Shown: in pieces, positions 1 through 10,769 of the stretch
Layout of the letters: the number at the start of each line of letters is the position of its first letter
Position numbering within the stretch: position 1 is the stretch's first letter
From: Clostridiaceae bacterium
GTDB lineage: Bacteria > Bacillota > Clostridia > DSM-8532
Direction: 5' to 3'
Length of the DNA: 64,000 nucleotides
NCBI GenBank assembly: GCA_012719645.1
Contig: JAAXZX010000036.1
Coordinates: forward strand, 1-64,000
Notes under the pieces: generated by a model
What the model saw: the letters and a program-made list of their open reading frames with translations, nothing else
Database searches by the model: none
Told to the model about the DNA's origin: nothing
Program-made: the position numbers and the translations under genes

Positions 1-31
1 GGCGGACCTCACTAATAATTTGTAACCATAA

Positions 32-65
32 CAAAGAGTCGGCATTTTGCTGGCTCTTTGTTGTG
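32..65. terminator. Hairpin, possible terminator of an upstream gene
   Basis: caaagag...ctctttg inverted repeat with inner complementarity; no clean U-run. Confidence 0.4.
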
Positions 66-105
66 ACACATTCTACGGTTAACAACAAACCCTTAATAAG
101 GAATA

Positions 106-453
106 ATGGATATGAAAAAGATTTCATACGGCTTTACTCTTGTCGAGCTGATGGTTGTATTGGTTATACTCGCTATACTGGCGGCAATGGCCGTACTCAT
201 ATTTAATAACAATACCGATTACGCAAGAAAGAACAGTTGTGATGCCAATATAAGAGTCGTTGAGGGTGCCGTTACCATGTATAACGCACAGGTGGGCAAA
301 TGGCCCTCAAGCGTGGATGATCTGTTAAATACAGAGACTGTGGACGGCAAAACATACGGCCCTTGGCTTAAACCGCCCAAGCCGGTATGTCCGGTGAACT
401 CCTCGGCCACATATACTATTGATTCCGATGGTAAAGTTACATGTAGCCACTAA
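106..453 (+). CDS. Prepilin-type N-terminal cleavage/methylation domain protein (type IV pilin / pseudopilin-like)
   Basis: N-terminus GFTLVELMVVLVILAILAAMAV is a canonical type III (prepilin peptidase) signal plus hydrophobic helix; SD-like aagga upstream. Confidence 0.85.
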   Translation: MDMKKISYGFTLVELMVVLVILAILAAMAVLIFNNNTDYARKNSCDANIRVVEGAVTMYNAQVGKWPSSVDDLLNTETVDGKTYGPWLKPPKPVCPVNSSATYTIDSDGKVTCSH

Positions 454-471
454 TATTATGCCCCATGTCAT

Positions 472-499
472 AAGGTCAGCGACATAGTCGCTGGCTTTA
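472..499 (+). terminator. Rho-independent terminator after pilin gene
   Basis: gtcagcgac-ata-gtcgctggc followed by tttattt. Confidence 0.65.
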
Positions 500-600
500 T
501 TTCTGCCCTGCAGCATAAAAACCAGGTTTACAAAAAAAACTATCAATGATACCATAACAAATGTTAAAAAGTCTTTAAGATACGGTGTTGGAGGGTATGG

Positions 601-2739
601 ATGTCCAAATATCTCGTCATTGTGGAGTCGCCAGCCAAGGCAAAAACCATAAAAAAATATCTGGGTAACGATTATAAGGTTACCGCTTCCATGGGACATA
701 TCAGGGATCTGCCTCAGAGTCATCTGGGGGTGGATGTGAAGAACGATTTTGAGCCCATGTACATTGTCATGACCGGAAAGAGCAAGCTCATCAAGAGCCT
801 GAAAGAGGACGCATCCAAGGCCGAGCGGATATATCTTGCCACTGACCCTGATCGTGAAGGGGAGGCCATTTCCTGGCATCTTGCCCATATCCTCAAGGTG
901 GACGGATCCACTCCATGCCGCATCACTTTCAACGAGATAACAAAAAACGCCATCGCCAATGCCGTCAAGGAACCGAAGCCCCTGAACATGAACCTGGTGG
1001 ATGCCCAGCAGGCAAGAAGGGTTCTGGACAGGATCGTGGGTTATGAGATAAGCCCCGTGCTGTGGAAGAAGGTTAAAAAGGGGCTGAGTGCCGGCCGTGT
1101 CCAGTCAGTTGCCATGCGCATCATATGTGACCGGGAACAGGAGATCGAGGATTTCGTACCCGAGGAGTACTGGAGCATAGAAGCCCGGTTTGCCCGTGAT
1201 GACGGTACCCGGTTCTCCGCACGCTTCTACGGCACAAACGGGAAGAAGCTTGAGATAAAGTCGAAGGAAGAATCCGATGCCATAACGTCGCTGATGAAGA
1301 CAGCGTCCTGGCATGTATCCGGAGTTAAGAAAGGTACAAAGAGGAGGTCTCCTGCGCCGCCTTTCATCACCAGCACCATGCAGCAGGAGGCATCCAGAAA
1401 GCTGGGATTCAGCGCCCATAAGACCATGACCGTAGCACAGCAGCTCTACGAAGGCGTTGAACTGGGCAGCGAGGGATCAGTCGGTTTGATTACATACATG
1501 AGAACCGACTCAGTCAGGCTGTCTGATGACGCCATAAAACAGGCGCGAGCCTATATACAGGAAAGGTTCGGGAAAGACTATCTTCCCGGAAAGCCCAGGG
1601 TCTACAAAACAAAGTCCGCAGCCCAGGACGCCCATGAGGCCATACGCCCCACATATGCGGAAAAGGATCCGGAATCATTGAAGGGCATGCTGACAACCGA
1701 CCAGTACAGGCTCTACAAGCTTATATGGGACAGGTTTATAGCCTGCCAGATGGAGAATGCCGTCTTTGATACCATTTCGGTCGAGATTGATGGGATCAAG
1801 GGGGATCCTTTGAGATACGGGAATAATCACGATGTATTAAACTTCAGGGCCAGCGGTTCAAGGCTCATATTCCCCGGTTTCATAGCACTCTACGTGGAAG
1901 GCAGGGACGATGAGGAAGAGGAAGAATCCCAGCAGTTGCCGTCACTTGAGGAGGGCGAGGCGTTAAGCCTTGAAGAGGTTAAGCCGGAGCAGCACTTCAC
2001 AGAGCCTCCGCCGAGATATACCGAAGCCACGCTGGTCAAGACCCTTGAAGAGAAGGGGATAGGACGTCCCAGCACATATGCGCCCACCATCAGCACCATA
2101 GTAAGCCGCGGCTACGTGGAGAGGAACAAGAAACAGCTTGTGCCCACCGAGCTTGGCAAAATGGTTAACAGGATAATGGTGGAGAACTTCCCTGATATAG
2201 TCAACGTGAACTTTACCGCCGATATGGAAAGCAGGCTGGACAGCGTGGAAGAAGGCAGGGTTTCCTGGAAGGAGATCCTGAGGGAATTCTATCCGGGCTT
2301 CATGGAAACCATCAAAAAGGCCGAACAGGTCATTGAAAAGGTGGAGATGCCCGTAGAAAAGTCCGATGTGATCTGCGAGAAATGCGGCAGGACAATGGTT
2401 ATCAGGACCGGAAGGTTCGGGAAATTCCTGGCCTGCCCGGGGTATCCTGCCTGCAGGAACGCCAAGCCGCTTTATGAGGAAGCCGGCGTCAAGTGTCCGA
2501 AATGCGGCGGAAAAGCCATAGTCCTCAGGACAAAGACGGGAAGGAAATACCTGGGATGCGAGAACTATCCCAAGTGCGATTTCCTGTCCTGGGACATGCC
2601 TTCGGACAAAACCTGCCCCAAGTGCGGCAGTTTCATGACGCAAAAGACCAGCGGGAATACGCAGGTCCTCAAATGCGCCAACCCTGAGTGCGGCCATACG
2701 GAGGAACATGCGAAGGAAAGAAAGAAGAAAAGCACCTGA
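601..2739 (+). CDS. topA: DNA topoisomerase I
   Basis: MSKYLVIVESPAKAKTIKKYLG N-terminus, active-site region GLITYMRTDS, three C-terminal CxxC zinc-ribbon modules. Confidence 0.98.
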   Translation: MSKYLVIVESPAKAKTIKKYLGNDYKVTASMGHIRDLPQSHLGVDVKNDFEPMYIVMTGKSKLIKSLKEDASKAERIYLATDPDREGEAISWHLAHILKVDGSTPCRITFNEITKNAIANAVKEPKPLNMNLVDAQQARRVLDRIVGYEISPVLWKKVKKGLSAGRVQSVAMRIICDREQEIEDFVPEEYWSIEARFARDDGTRFSARFYGTNGKKLEIKSKEESDAITSLMKTASWHVSGVKKGTKRRSPAPPFITSTMQQEASRKLGFSAHKTMTVAQQLYEGVELGSEGSVGLITYMRTDSVRLSDDAIKQARAYIQERFGKDYLPGKPRVYKTKSAAQDAHEAIRPTYAEKDPESLKGMLTTDQYRLYKLIWDRFIACQMENAVFDTISVEIDGIKGDPLRYGNNHDVLNFRASGSRLIFPGFIALYVEGRDDEEEEESQQLPSLEEGEALSLEEVKPEQHFTEPPPRYTEATLVKTLEEKGIGRPSTYAPTISTIVSRGYVERNKKQLVPTELGKMVNRIMVENFPDIVNVNFTADMESRLDSVEEGRVSWKEILREFYPGFMETIKKAEQVIEKVEMPVEKSDVICEKCGRTMVIRTGRFGKFLACPGYPACRNAKPLYEEAGVKCPKCGGKAIVLRTKTGRKYLGCENYPKCDFLSWDMPSDKTCPKCGSFMTQKTSGNTQVLKCANPECGHTEEHAKERKKKST

Positions 2740-2768
2740 CAACTCATTATTGTCATTGCAGGTGCTTT
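2729..2768 (+). terminator. Terminator overlapping the topA stop codon
   Basis: aaagcacctg / caggtgcttt 10-bp stem with inner gacaa/ttgtc; the TGA lies at the stem/loop boundary. Confidence 0.65.
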
Positions 2769-2805
2769 GTCACTTCTTTATTCGTAATGACACTATAGAT
2801 CCTTA

Positions 2806-4065
2806 TTATGGTTCTTCATGCCGGTAGTCCTTTACCAGGCTCATGGTCCTGTCATAGGACTGGTAGGCTTCGCTAAGAACATCATCACTGTATTCATTGT
2901 CCTGGTAGAAGTCCTTGTAGGGAACAGGAATGATCCTGAACCTGTAAATACCGTTCTCGTTATAGCGCCAAAGCCATGTCGGGATATGGGTTACTTCCTT
3001 TATGATCGTTTTTCCGGTTTCCGAGTTCTTTTCAAAAACTACCTTGACCAGCATGCTGTCCTCGGCGCGTTCCTTGTTGGTGAGCGGATAGCCCGAAGCG
3101 CCGCGTCTCTGGTTGGATACAAAATTACCCATGGAGTAGATGACATATTTCTGCTCGCCGTTGTGCTCGATCATCTCGCTGGGTTCCACCACATGGGGAT
3201 GGGAGCCCAGGATCACATCGGCGCCCCAGCTTATCATATCCCTTGCCAGCTGCTTCTGCTCCTCGGTGGGCTGCTGCCGGTATTCCACACCCCAGTGCAT
3301 GCAAACCACCGAGACGTCCACATTTTCCTCCATATCGGCCAGTTCTTTCTGAATCCTTTCCCGGTCGATAAGGGCAAGATGCTTATATCGCTGCTCCTCG
3401 GTCAGGGCCAGTTCGTTCATATTGCAACTGTAGGTATAGGCCATGATGCCGATTCTTATACCATTGACCTCTTTTACCAGGTACCGCTGTTCTTCCCCGT
3501 CATATACGCCCAGGACATCGAGCCCCCTGCTTTTTATGTTGTCGCGGGTTTCAAACATGCCTGTAAGCTTCCTGTCAAGCTGGTGGTTGTTGGAGTTGTT
3601 GACTATGTCAAAGCCTACGGCCTTAAATGTATCAAATATCTCGGGCGGGCAGTTGAACAGGGGATATCCTGTATAATCCTTCCGGTTGTTGGTGGCAGCA
3701 CTTTCAAAGCTGATGATGGATACGTCGCTTTCGGCCAGGTACTTTTCAATGGGTGAGAATATGCTGTAAAAGTCATAACGGCCCTCTCCGGGGATATAGG
3801 CCGAGTCTTGGAAGAGCTTGTGCAGCACACAGTCTCCCGCTGACATCAGTACGGCCGTTTTCGGCGGTTCAGGCGTGGGTTCGGGTGTTGGCACAGGAGT
3901 TGTTTCGGGAGATGGTAAAGGCATGATCTCCGGTGCGATCTGGCCCGATACGGGAGTACCCTCGGGCAGATCAGACCCGGTATTGGACGTCTGCTGTCCG
4001 TTCTGGGCGCATGAAGACATAAACAGCATGCAAATCAGGGCAATAATAACAATGTTATGTTTCAT
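2806..4065 (-). CDS. CapA family (poly-gamma-glutamate/capsule biosynthesis-like) lipoprotein
   Basis: Lipobox MSSC, Pro-rich linker, CapA-type motifs (SAGDCVLH, SFESAATN, NNSNNHQLD, MHWGVEY, GSHPHVVEP, YSMGNFVSNQ). Confidence 0.9.
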   Translation of the reverse strand: MKHNIVIIALICMLFMSSCAQNGQQTSNTGSDLPEGTPVSGQIAPEIMPLPSPETTPVPTPEPTPEPPKTAVLMSAGDCVLHKLFQDSAYIPGEGRYDFYSIFSPIEKYLAESDVSIISFESAATNNRKDYTGYPLFNCPPEIFDTFKAVGFDIVNNSNNHQLDRKLTGMFETRDNIKSRGLDVLGVYDGEEQRYLVKEVNGIRIGIMAYTYSCNMNELALTEEQRYKHLALIDRERIQKELADMEENVDVSVVCMHWGVEYRQQPTEEQKQLARDMISWGADVILGSHPHVVEPSEMIEHNGEQKYVIYSMGNFVSNQRRGASGYPLTNKERAEDSMLVKVVFEKNSETGKTIIKEVTHIPTWLWRYNENGIYRFRIIPVPYKDFYQDNEYSDDVLSEAYQSYDRTMSLVKDYRHEEP

Positions 4066-4295
4066 TCGGGCGTCCTCCTGGCCTTTTTGCGTGAAGAACA
4101 GGTTCCGCAGCCTGTTAATGGCTGATCAGGTGAGTTATATTATAACATAATCATATGGTTCTGTAACTCGAAGAATAACAATTGCGCAGGGTTTTCGGCC
4201 GAATGGACGGAAGCATGAACGAAAAGAAATGATAATTATGGTATGATGTAGGATAGCAGGAAAGAATAAATTGGCAGTTATTTGAGGTGCGAAGA

Positions 4296-5615
4296 ATGAA
4301 CGATGGAACAATAAACGTCATAGGCGCCGGGCTTGCCGGGTGTGAGGCTGCCTGGCAGATTGCACGGCAGGGGATCAGGGTCAGGCTTTATGAGATGAAA
4401 CCGAATAAGAAGACTCCGGCCCATCACTGCGACAGTTTTGCCGAACTGGTTTGCAGCAATTCCCTGAGGTCGGACAGGCTGGAAAACGCAGCAGGTCTTC
4501 TGAAAGAGGAGATGAGGCTGCTTGGCTCCCTGATCATCGGCTGTGCAGACAAGACGAGGGTACCGGCCGGCGGGGCCCTGGCCGTGGACAGGCATGGTTT
4601 CTCCAAAATGGTCACCGAAGCCATCATTCAGCACCCCTTAATAGAAGTAATAAATGAAGAAGTTACATCATTAAGTCATGACAACATAACAATAATAGCC
4701 ACAGGCCCGCTGACATCGGATGCGCTGGCGAAGGCCATCTCCGAAATGCTGGGACTTGACAGCCTGTATTTCTTTGACGCCGCAGCGCCGATTATAAGGG
4801 CCGAATCCATCAATTACGATATCGTGTTCAGGGCATCCCGTTATGGCAGAGGTGATGACGACTATATCAACTGTCCCATGATCCGGGAGGAGTACCTGGC
4901 CTTCTATGAAGCCCTTGTCAATGCCGAAACCGCAGAACTCAAGGATTTCGAGGACAGCAGGATCTTTGAGGGCTGCATGCCCATAGAGAGCATGGCTAAA
5001 AGAGGTCTTGACACAATGAGGTTCGGACCGTTAAAACCCGTTGGACTCATCGATCCCAGGACCGGGCAGGAACCATGGGCGGTTGTTCAGCTAAGGCAGG
5101 ATAACGCCGCGGGATCCCTCTACAACATGGTGGGTTTCCAGACACGGCTTAAGTGGGGGGAGCAGAAACGCGTCTTCAGGATGATTCCGGGGCTTGAGAA
5201 CGCTGAATTCGAACGCTTCGGCGTAATGCACCGCAACACATTCATCAACTCGCCAAAGCTCCTGGATGCCGCGTACCGGCTCAGGGCCAGGAAAAACATC
5301 TTCTTTGCCGGCCAGATAACCGGGGTAGAAGGTTATGTGGAATCTGCCTCTTCAGGGCTGGTGGCCGGCATCAACGCCGCAAGGCAGTTTTTGGGCATGG
5401 ATGATATAATCTTCCCGGCAAGAACCGCCATAGGAGCCCTTGCACGGTATGTATCCAACCCGGCTGGCGCAAACTTTCAGCCCATGAATGCAAATTTCGG
5501 CATTATGGAGCCATTGGAAACCCGCATACGGAATAAAAAGGAGAAGTACGGGAAAATGGCCGAACGGGCTCTTGGGGTTATCAGGGAAACGGCCAGGCTT
5601 CTGAATTCCGAATGA
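4296..5615 (+). CDS. trmFO: Methylenetetrahydrofolate-tRNA-(uracil-5-)-methyltransferase TrmFO
   Basis: [20 protein letters not shown] motif, [28 protein letters not shown]; usual topA neighbourhood; GTG at 4287 is an alternative start. Confidence 0.96.
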   Translation: MNDGTINVIGAGLAGCEAAWQIARQGIRVRLYEMKPNKKTPAHHCDSFAELVCSNSLRSDRLENAAGLLKEEMRLLGSLIIGCADKTRVPAGGALAVDRHGFSKMVTEAIIQHPLIEVINEEVTSLSHDNITIIATGPLTSDALAKAISEMLGLDSLYFFDAAAPIIRAESINYDIVFRASRYGRGDDDYINCPMIREEYLAFYEALVNAETAELKDFEDSRIFEGCMPIESMAKRGLDTMRFGPLKPVGLIDPRTGQEPWAVVQLRQDNAAGSLYNMVGFQTRLKWGEQKRVFRMIPGLENAEFERFGVMHRNTFINSPKLLDAAYRLRARKNIFFAGQITGVEGYVESASSGLVAGINAARQFLGMDDIIFPARTAIGALARYVSNPAGANFQPMNANFGIMEPLETRIRNKKEKYGKMAERALGVIRETARLLNSE

Positions 5616-5759
5616 CTTTACGCAAACGCTTTCAGACAATTTCAGGCGGCTTTATGTATAATTAGATGGCAGTAATCGTTTCTCAGCGTAATTATGTCCA
5701 CCTGTCAAGCATCAATATCAATGAATATACAGTAAGATCCAAACAGAAAGGAGAATAGC

Positions 5760-6767
5760 ATGAAAAAGCTTGGGCTTAAGTTATTCATTCCTGCGCTGCT
5801 TCTTATCATAGGCATCTGGTGCCTGACCGGTTTATACACCTTAAGGTCCGACGGCGGCGAGCAGGCTGTCATAATGCGTTTTGGCAGGCATGTCCGCACC
5901 GAGGATGAAGCAGGACTCAAATGGCATTTTCCGTATCCCATTGAAACAGTGGAGATCGTAAAGTGCGATGTGGTCAGGAGCCTTGAATTGGGTTACAGAA
6001 CGCAGCAGACTGGCGGAATAGACCAGCAGCCGGTTTATTCGGCGGTTCCCGAGGAATCCCTGATGATCACGGGAGATGAAAACCTGGTACATACTGAAAC
6101 AGTTATCCAGTACCGTATTAAGGATGTAGCCGATTACCTGTTCAATGTCCGCCAGGCTCCCGAAGCCCTTAAGATAGCGGCAGAAGCCTCTGTAAGGCGC
6201 GTAGTGGCCAACCATGACCTGGACCATGTGCTGACCGACCAGAAGGATGCCATCCAAAACGAGATACTCAGCGACCTGCAGACCATCTGCGATGAGTATG
6301 GCCTGGGAATAGAGATAATCAAGGTTGCCCTGCAGGATGTCTATGCCCCTGAAGAGGTGGCCGATGCCTTCACAGATGTCATAAAGGCCCGTGAGGATAT
6401 GAACCGCTTTATCAATGAAGCCCAGAAGAAGGCCAACGAGATCGTACCGGCCGCAGAAGCCAAGCAGCAGGAGATTCTCAACGAGGCAAACGCGTACAAG
6501 GAGAAAAGGATAGCCGAGGCCAAGGGTGATGTGGAAAACTTCAGGCAGGTGCTGGCTAAATACTCACTCGGTCCCGAGGTCACCCGGACGCGCATGTACC
6601 TGGAAACCATGCGTGAGGTTCTCCCCAAGGCAAAGATATACATCATGAAGGACGGGGGAGAAACGCTGAGACTGTTGTCACTGGGCGGCGATGCAGATAT
6701 CTCGTCCAAATCCGGCCAATACAGCGGCGCCACGGTCCAGGTGAACGGGAATACCGACCAGGAGTAA
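5760..6767 (+). CDS. hflK: FtsH protease regulator HflK (SPFH/band 7)
   Basis: TM helix plus SPFH domain; paired with hflC; SD aaaggag. Confidence 0.92.
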   Translation: MKKLGLKLFIPALLLIIGIWCLTGLYTLRSDGGEQAVIMRFGRHVRTEDEAGLKWHFPYPIETVEIVKCDVVRSLELGYRTQQTGGIDQQPVYSAVPEESLMITGDENLVHTETVIQYRIKDVADYLFNVRQAPEALKIAAEASVRRVVANHDLDHVLTDQKDAIQNEILSDLQTICDEYGLGIEIIKVALQDVYAPEEVADAFTDVIKAREDMNRFINEAQKKANEIVPAAEAKQQEILNEANAYKEKRIAEAKGDVENFRQVLAKYSLGPEVTRTRMYLETMREVLPKAKIYIMKDGGETLRLLSLGGDADISSKSGQYSGATVQVNGNTDQE

Positions 6768-6780
6768 AGGGGGTAGCAGC

Positions 6781-7797
6781 ATGAATCCTTTCCATGAATT
6801 CAAGCAGGCATATAATGAGCAGAAGAAGCAAAAACAACAGGTTCCCGGGAAGCTTATCGGTTTTCTCAAATCGCTGGGTGTTATCGCAGGCGCTGTAATA
6901 GTCCTGATTATTATACTGAGTTCCTTCATGTTCACGGTCGGCGAGAGGGAGCAGGTTGTTATAACCCAGTTTGAGGAAATCGTAAGGGTAATCGTCGACG
7001 AGGATTCATATGAAGCGATAAGCGCCGAGCTTAAAGGCAATCCCAGGTTTGCTAATGTGAAGATACAGAAGGGCAGGGGTCTGTTCTTCAAGATACCGCT
7101 GATCCAGCAGGTCAAGCGCTTTCCGAACCAGCTTCTGACCTACGACACCAAGACCGAGGAAGTGTTCACGCTGGACAAGAAGACCATCATGCTGGACAAC
7201 TATGCCCAGTGGCGCATCAGCAATCCTGCCCTTTTCATGGTGAGCATCGGAAACATATCCCAGGCCAACCAGAGGATAGACGAATTCATCTACTCAAAGA
7301 TGAGGGAAGAGATAGGCAAGATAGACGCCTTTACCCTCGTGGCCGATAAGGATTACGTATACAATATGCTCCAGAATGTGGAGGGGTATATTAACAGCCA
7401 GATGGAAGCCATGGGTATCAGGATCATGGATATAAGGATAAAGAGGACCGAATACCCGGATGCAACAAAGCCCAGCATATACGAGCAGATGAGGTCTGAA
7501 AGACAGGCTGTGGCCACACAGTACCGGGCGGACGGCCAGAAACGGGCGAGGACCATTACGGCCGAAGCCCAGAGGAAGGCAACAGTCATAGAGGCCCAGG
7601 CCTATGAGGAAGCCCAGAAGATAAGAGGCGAGGGGGATGCCGAAGCACTGAGGATTTACGCAGAGGCATACAACATCGATCCCGAGTTCTACAGCTTCTG
7701 GGAAACATTAAAGGCCTACAGCAGCGTCATTGACGAGGATACCACCATAATCATAGATTCCGGCTCGCCATTCGCCAGGTACCTGTTCGGGGAGTAG
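6781..7797 (+). CDS. hflC: FtsH protease regulator HflC (SPFH/band 7)
   Basis: FTVGEREQVVITQF, RTEYPD, FYSFWETLKAY typical of HflC; directly after hflK. Confidence 0.92.
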   Translation: MNPFHEFKQAYNEQKKQKQQVPGKLIGFLKSLGVIAGAVIVLIIILSSFMFTVGEREQVVITQFEEIVRVIVDEDSYEAISAELKGNPRFANVKIQKGRGLFFKIPLIQQVKRFPNQLLTYDTKTEEVFTLDKKTIMLDNYAQWRISNPALFMVSIGNISQANQRIDEFIYSKMREEIGKIDAFTLVADKDYVYNMLQNVEGYINSQMEAMGIRIMDIRIKRTEYPDATKPSIYEQMRSERQAVATQYRADGQKRARTITAEAQRKATVIEAQAYEEAQKIRGEGDAEALRIYAEAYNIDPEFYSFWETLKAYSSVIDEDTTIIIDSGSPFARYLFGE

Positions 7798-7808
7798 TAC
7801 ATAAGCCT

Positions 7809-9188
7809 TCAGCCCACAACGAACTTGCCCTCGGGATAAACCGTATGGTCGGGATGCTTTATTCCCAGTGTCAGCGCAAGGGCGAATGAAATGGGGCCAA
7901 TGCGTCCCGTAAGCATGCACAGGATCACCAGGATCCTGCCAAAGCCCGGGAGGTTACTGATGACACCTGTGGAAAGACCTACAGTTCCAAGGGCCGAAAC
8001 CGAATCGAAGAAGGCGTTTATGAGGGTTGCGCCGGGCTGTATGATATGGACCAGGAAGGTCACCAGGAAGATAAGGATCAGAGCCATAAAAGCGATGGAG
8101 AATGCCCTTAATACCGTACGGTTGGGTATTCTCCTTTTAAATACTATGGTTTCGTCCTTACCCCTGATAACGCAGATAATTGCGGCCAGCATGATGCCGA
8201 GTGTGTTGACCTTTATGCCTCCTGCCGTCGAACCGGACACGCCGCCGATGAACATCATAAGGGAGACAAAAGCCTTAGAAAGGCCATGCAGTGAGTCCAT
8301 GTCAATGGTTGAAAAGCCTGAGGACCGGGCGTTAATTGATAAAAACAGGGATGCGTTGATTTTCTGCCCCAGGGTCATGCCTGCAAGTGCATTGTCGCCT
8401 TCCGTAAGGAATATGAAAATGGCAGTCGTAATTAGCAGGACGGCTGAAAGTATGAGCACCATCCTGGTATGGGCGGACAACTTTTTTTCTTTCCGGTAAT
8501 CCAACAGGTCCTTCCAGACCATGAAACCCAGGCCCCCGATTATGACCAGGAGGGAGATTGTATATAGGACCAGCGGGCTTTCTGAAAAACCTGACAAACT
8601 GGAGAACTCTCCTCCCATAAGATCAAACCCCGCGTTGCAGAAAGCGGAAACAGAATGGAAAACACCGTAATAAAAACCGACCGGGCCAAAGCGGGGCACA
8701 AAATCAACAGATAAAACAAAGGCCCCAGCCAGTTCGATGATGAATATCATGACCAGCATCTGCCTGATCAGTGGGATTATATCATGGATACTTATGGTAT
8801 TCAGGGATTCCTGTGCAAGCTTCATGTTCTTCAGGCTGGCTCTCCTGCCTGCAATGGATAGAAAAAAGGTGGCAAATGTGATGAAGCCGAGGCCGCCCAA
8901 CTGCATAAGGATAAGTATCACGATTTCCCCGAATGTTGACCAGTAAGGAGCAGTGTCATACAGGACGAACCCGGTAATACATGTTGCCGATACTGAGGTA
9001 AACAGGCTGTCCAGAAATGGCGTGGGGTTTCCGGATTCGGTTGCCGCCGGAAGCATAAGCAGGATGCTGCCTAAAAGGCTTGCGGCAAGGTATGTGATGG
9101 CTATTATGGTGGGCGGGCTGTGATGAATCCCAGTGTGCACAGCCTTTCTGATTGCGTCGGTTATTGTGCGCATTCTGTTCTTTACCAT
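7809..9188 (-). CDS. TrkH/KtrB family potassium uptake protein
   Basis: Multiple TM helices; selectivity-filter-like SATCITGF, SAFCNAGF, NARSSGFST, SALGTVGLSTG. Confidence 0.93.
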   Translation of the reverse strand: MVKNRMRTITDAIRKAVHTGIHHSPPTIIAITYLAASLLGSILLMLPAATESGNPTPFLDSLFTSVSATCITGFVLYDTAPYWSTFGEIVILILMQLGGLGFITFATFFLSIAGRRASLKNMKLAQESLNTISIHDIIPLIRQMLVMIFIIELAGAFVLSVDFVPRFGPVGFYYGVFHSVSAFCNAGFDLMGGEFSSLSGFSESPLVLYTISLLVIIGGLGFMVWKDLLDYRKEKKLSAHTRMVLILSAVLLITTAIFIFLTEGDNALAGMTLGQKINASLFLSINARSSGFSTIDMDSLHGLSKAFVSLMMFIGGVSGSTAGGIKVNTLGIMLAAIICVIRGKDETIVFKRRIPNRTVLRAFSIAFMALILIFLVTFLVHIIQPGATLINAFFDSVSALGTVGLSTGVISNLPGFGRILVILCMLTGRIGPISFALALTLGIKHPDHTVYPEGKFVVG

Positions 9189-9432
9189 AAAAAACCAGCC
9201 ATATACAGGCTTTTCACCTGCCCAACCCAGAGTATTTGAAGAAGTTCCGTTTCAAAGATTATAACATTATGGATTATAGATAACAAATAGGTAAAGAAAA
9301 AATCGGGACTAAATTATTAATCGCACATGGTCAGGGCTTCAGGTTGACACCGGATTACCGTTCAGGATAGAATAACTTAGCCGGAATGACAGGCTTTATT
9401 CCAATCATCATAAAGGCTGCCGCCCATGTTTT

Positions 9433-9461
9433 TTGACTGATAAAAGGGGAAATGTTATAAT
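9433..9461 (+). promoter_or_regulatory. Sigma-A promoter for mltG
   Basis: TTGACT - 17 bp - TATAAT. Confidence 0.75.
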
Positions 9462-9537
9462 GAATCATGCTTTTTATGTGCTCACAAACATGGTATGGGC
9501 GAGACCAGTACCGAACAGAGAGCCAAGGTGAAGAACA

Positions 9538-10692
9538 GTGCAGACAAACAGAACCGTCCGCAAGTCCATTGAACCCGACGCAAGACCGGTTATAAGGAAA
9601 AAGAAGAAACCCAGGAAAAAGAGATATATTCTGTTGAAGACACTCCTTTTCGTCCTGGTTTGCATGATCATATTCATGATGAGCGCTCTCTACGGTTACC
9701 GCTATATAATGGAGGGTTTCCAGCAGGCTGAGGCGCCCATATCCGAAGATGAAGGCATTGTATTCAAAGTGGCTTACGGTTCAAGCACGACGGATATTGC
9801 CAATGCCCTCAAGGAACAGGGATTTATCGACAATACATGGATTTTCAGGGTTATCTCGAAGTTCATGGGCTTTGACAGTGTCTACAAGGCAGGCAGGTAC
9901 GTCCTCACAAAGGACATGAACTATTATGCCCTGATGCTGGCGCTCACCGGGGAACCCTTGAAGAATCCTACACAGGATATTATGATCCCCGAAGGCAAGA
10001 CCATACTGGAAACTGCCGAAATCCTTGCTGCGCAGGGGTATATCGACAAGGACCATTTCCTGGCGCTCTGCGAGCAATTGCCGACCCAATACCTGTTCCT
10101 CAACGAACTGGCGGTATCGCCCGACCGCAAGTATCCGCTGGAAGGCTACCTCTATCCCGATACCTACAAGATGGACGAGGGATGGACCGAACAGGATCTC
10201 ATCGATCGGATGCTGCGGCAGTTTGACAGGGTATTTACCTATGAATACTATCAGCGGGCTGAGGAACTGGGCATGACCATAGATGAGGTTGTGACGCTGG
10301 CATCCCTTATAGAGATGGAGGCCAAGTACCCGGCCGACTACAAGAAGATCTCCAGCGTGTTCCATAACAGGCTTAAAAAGGATCCTCCCATGATGCTGCA
10401 GTGTGACGCCACCATACAGTATGCCAGGATCTATCAAGGTCTTGGAAGGACAACTGCAGTACTCAACAAGGACCTGGAGATAGATAGCCCATACAACACC
10501 TACAAGCATTTGGGGCTTCCGCCGGGACCCATTTGCTCGCCCAGGGCCGATGCCATAGAAGCGGCGCTGTATCCGGAGGAAACAAAATACCTGTACTTCT
10601 TCGCCACGCCCGATGGCATAAATATATACAACGAAACATTCGAAGGGCATCTGAGAGACCAGAACAAGTACGGCGTAAGCGGATATAACTGA
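9538..10692 (+). CDS. mltG: Endolytic transglycosylase MltG
   Basis: N-terminal TM, IPEGKTILETAEILA, LEGYLYPDTYK, LASLIEMEAKYPADYKKISSVFHNRL, SPYNTYKHLGLPPGPICSP; GTG start. Confidence 0.95.
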   Translation: MQTNRTVRKSIEPDARPVIRKKKKPRKKRYILLKTLLFVLVCMIIFMMSALYGYRYIMEGFQQAEAPISEDEGIVFKVAYGSSTTDIANALKEQGFIDNTWIFRVISKFMGFDSVYKAGRYVLTKDMNYYALMLALTGEPLKNPTQDIMIPEGKTILETAEILAAQGYIDKDHFLALCEQLPTQYLFLNELAVSPDRKYPLEGYLYPDTYKMDEGWTEQDLIDRMLRQFDRVFTYEYYQRAEELGMTIDEVVTLASLIEMEAKYPADYKKISSVFHNRLKKDPPMMLQCDATIQYARIYQGLGRTTAVLNKDLEIDSPYNTYKHLGLPPGPICSPRADAIEAALYPEETKYLYFFATPDGINIYNETFEGHLRDQNKYGVSGYN

Positions 10693-10698
10693 GATTGA

Positions 10699-10717
10699 GG
10701 CGGCAATAAAAGCCGCC
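10699..10717 (+). terminator. Short GC hairpin after mltG
   Basis: ggcggc-aataaaa-gccgcc then ttaag (weak U-run). Confidence 0.45.
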
Positions 10718-10769
10718 TTAAGTTACTGCATATCTTTTTGGCTTCTTTTCCGCGGAAAGGTGAAAGGGC

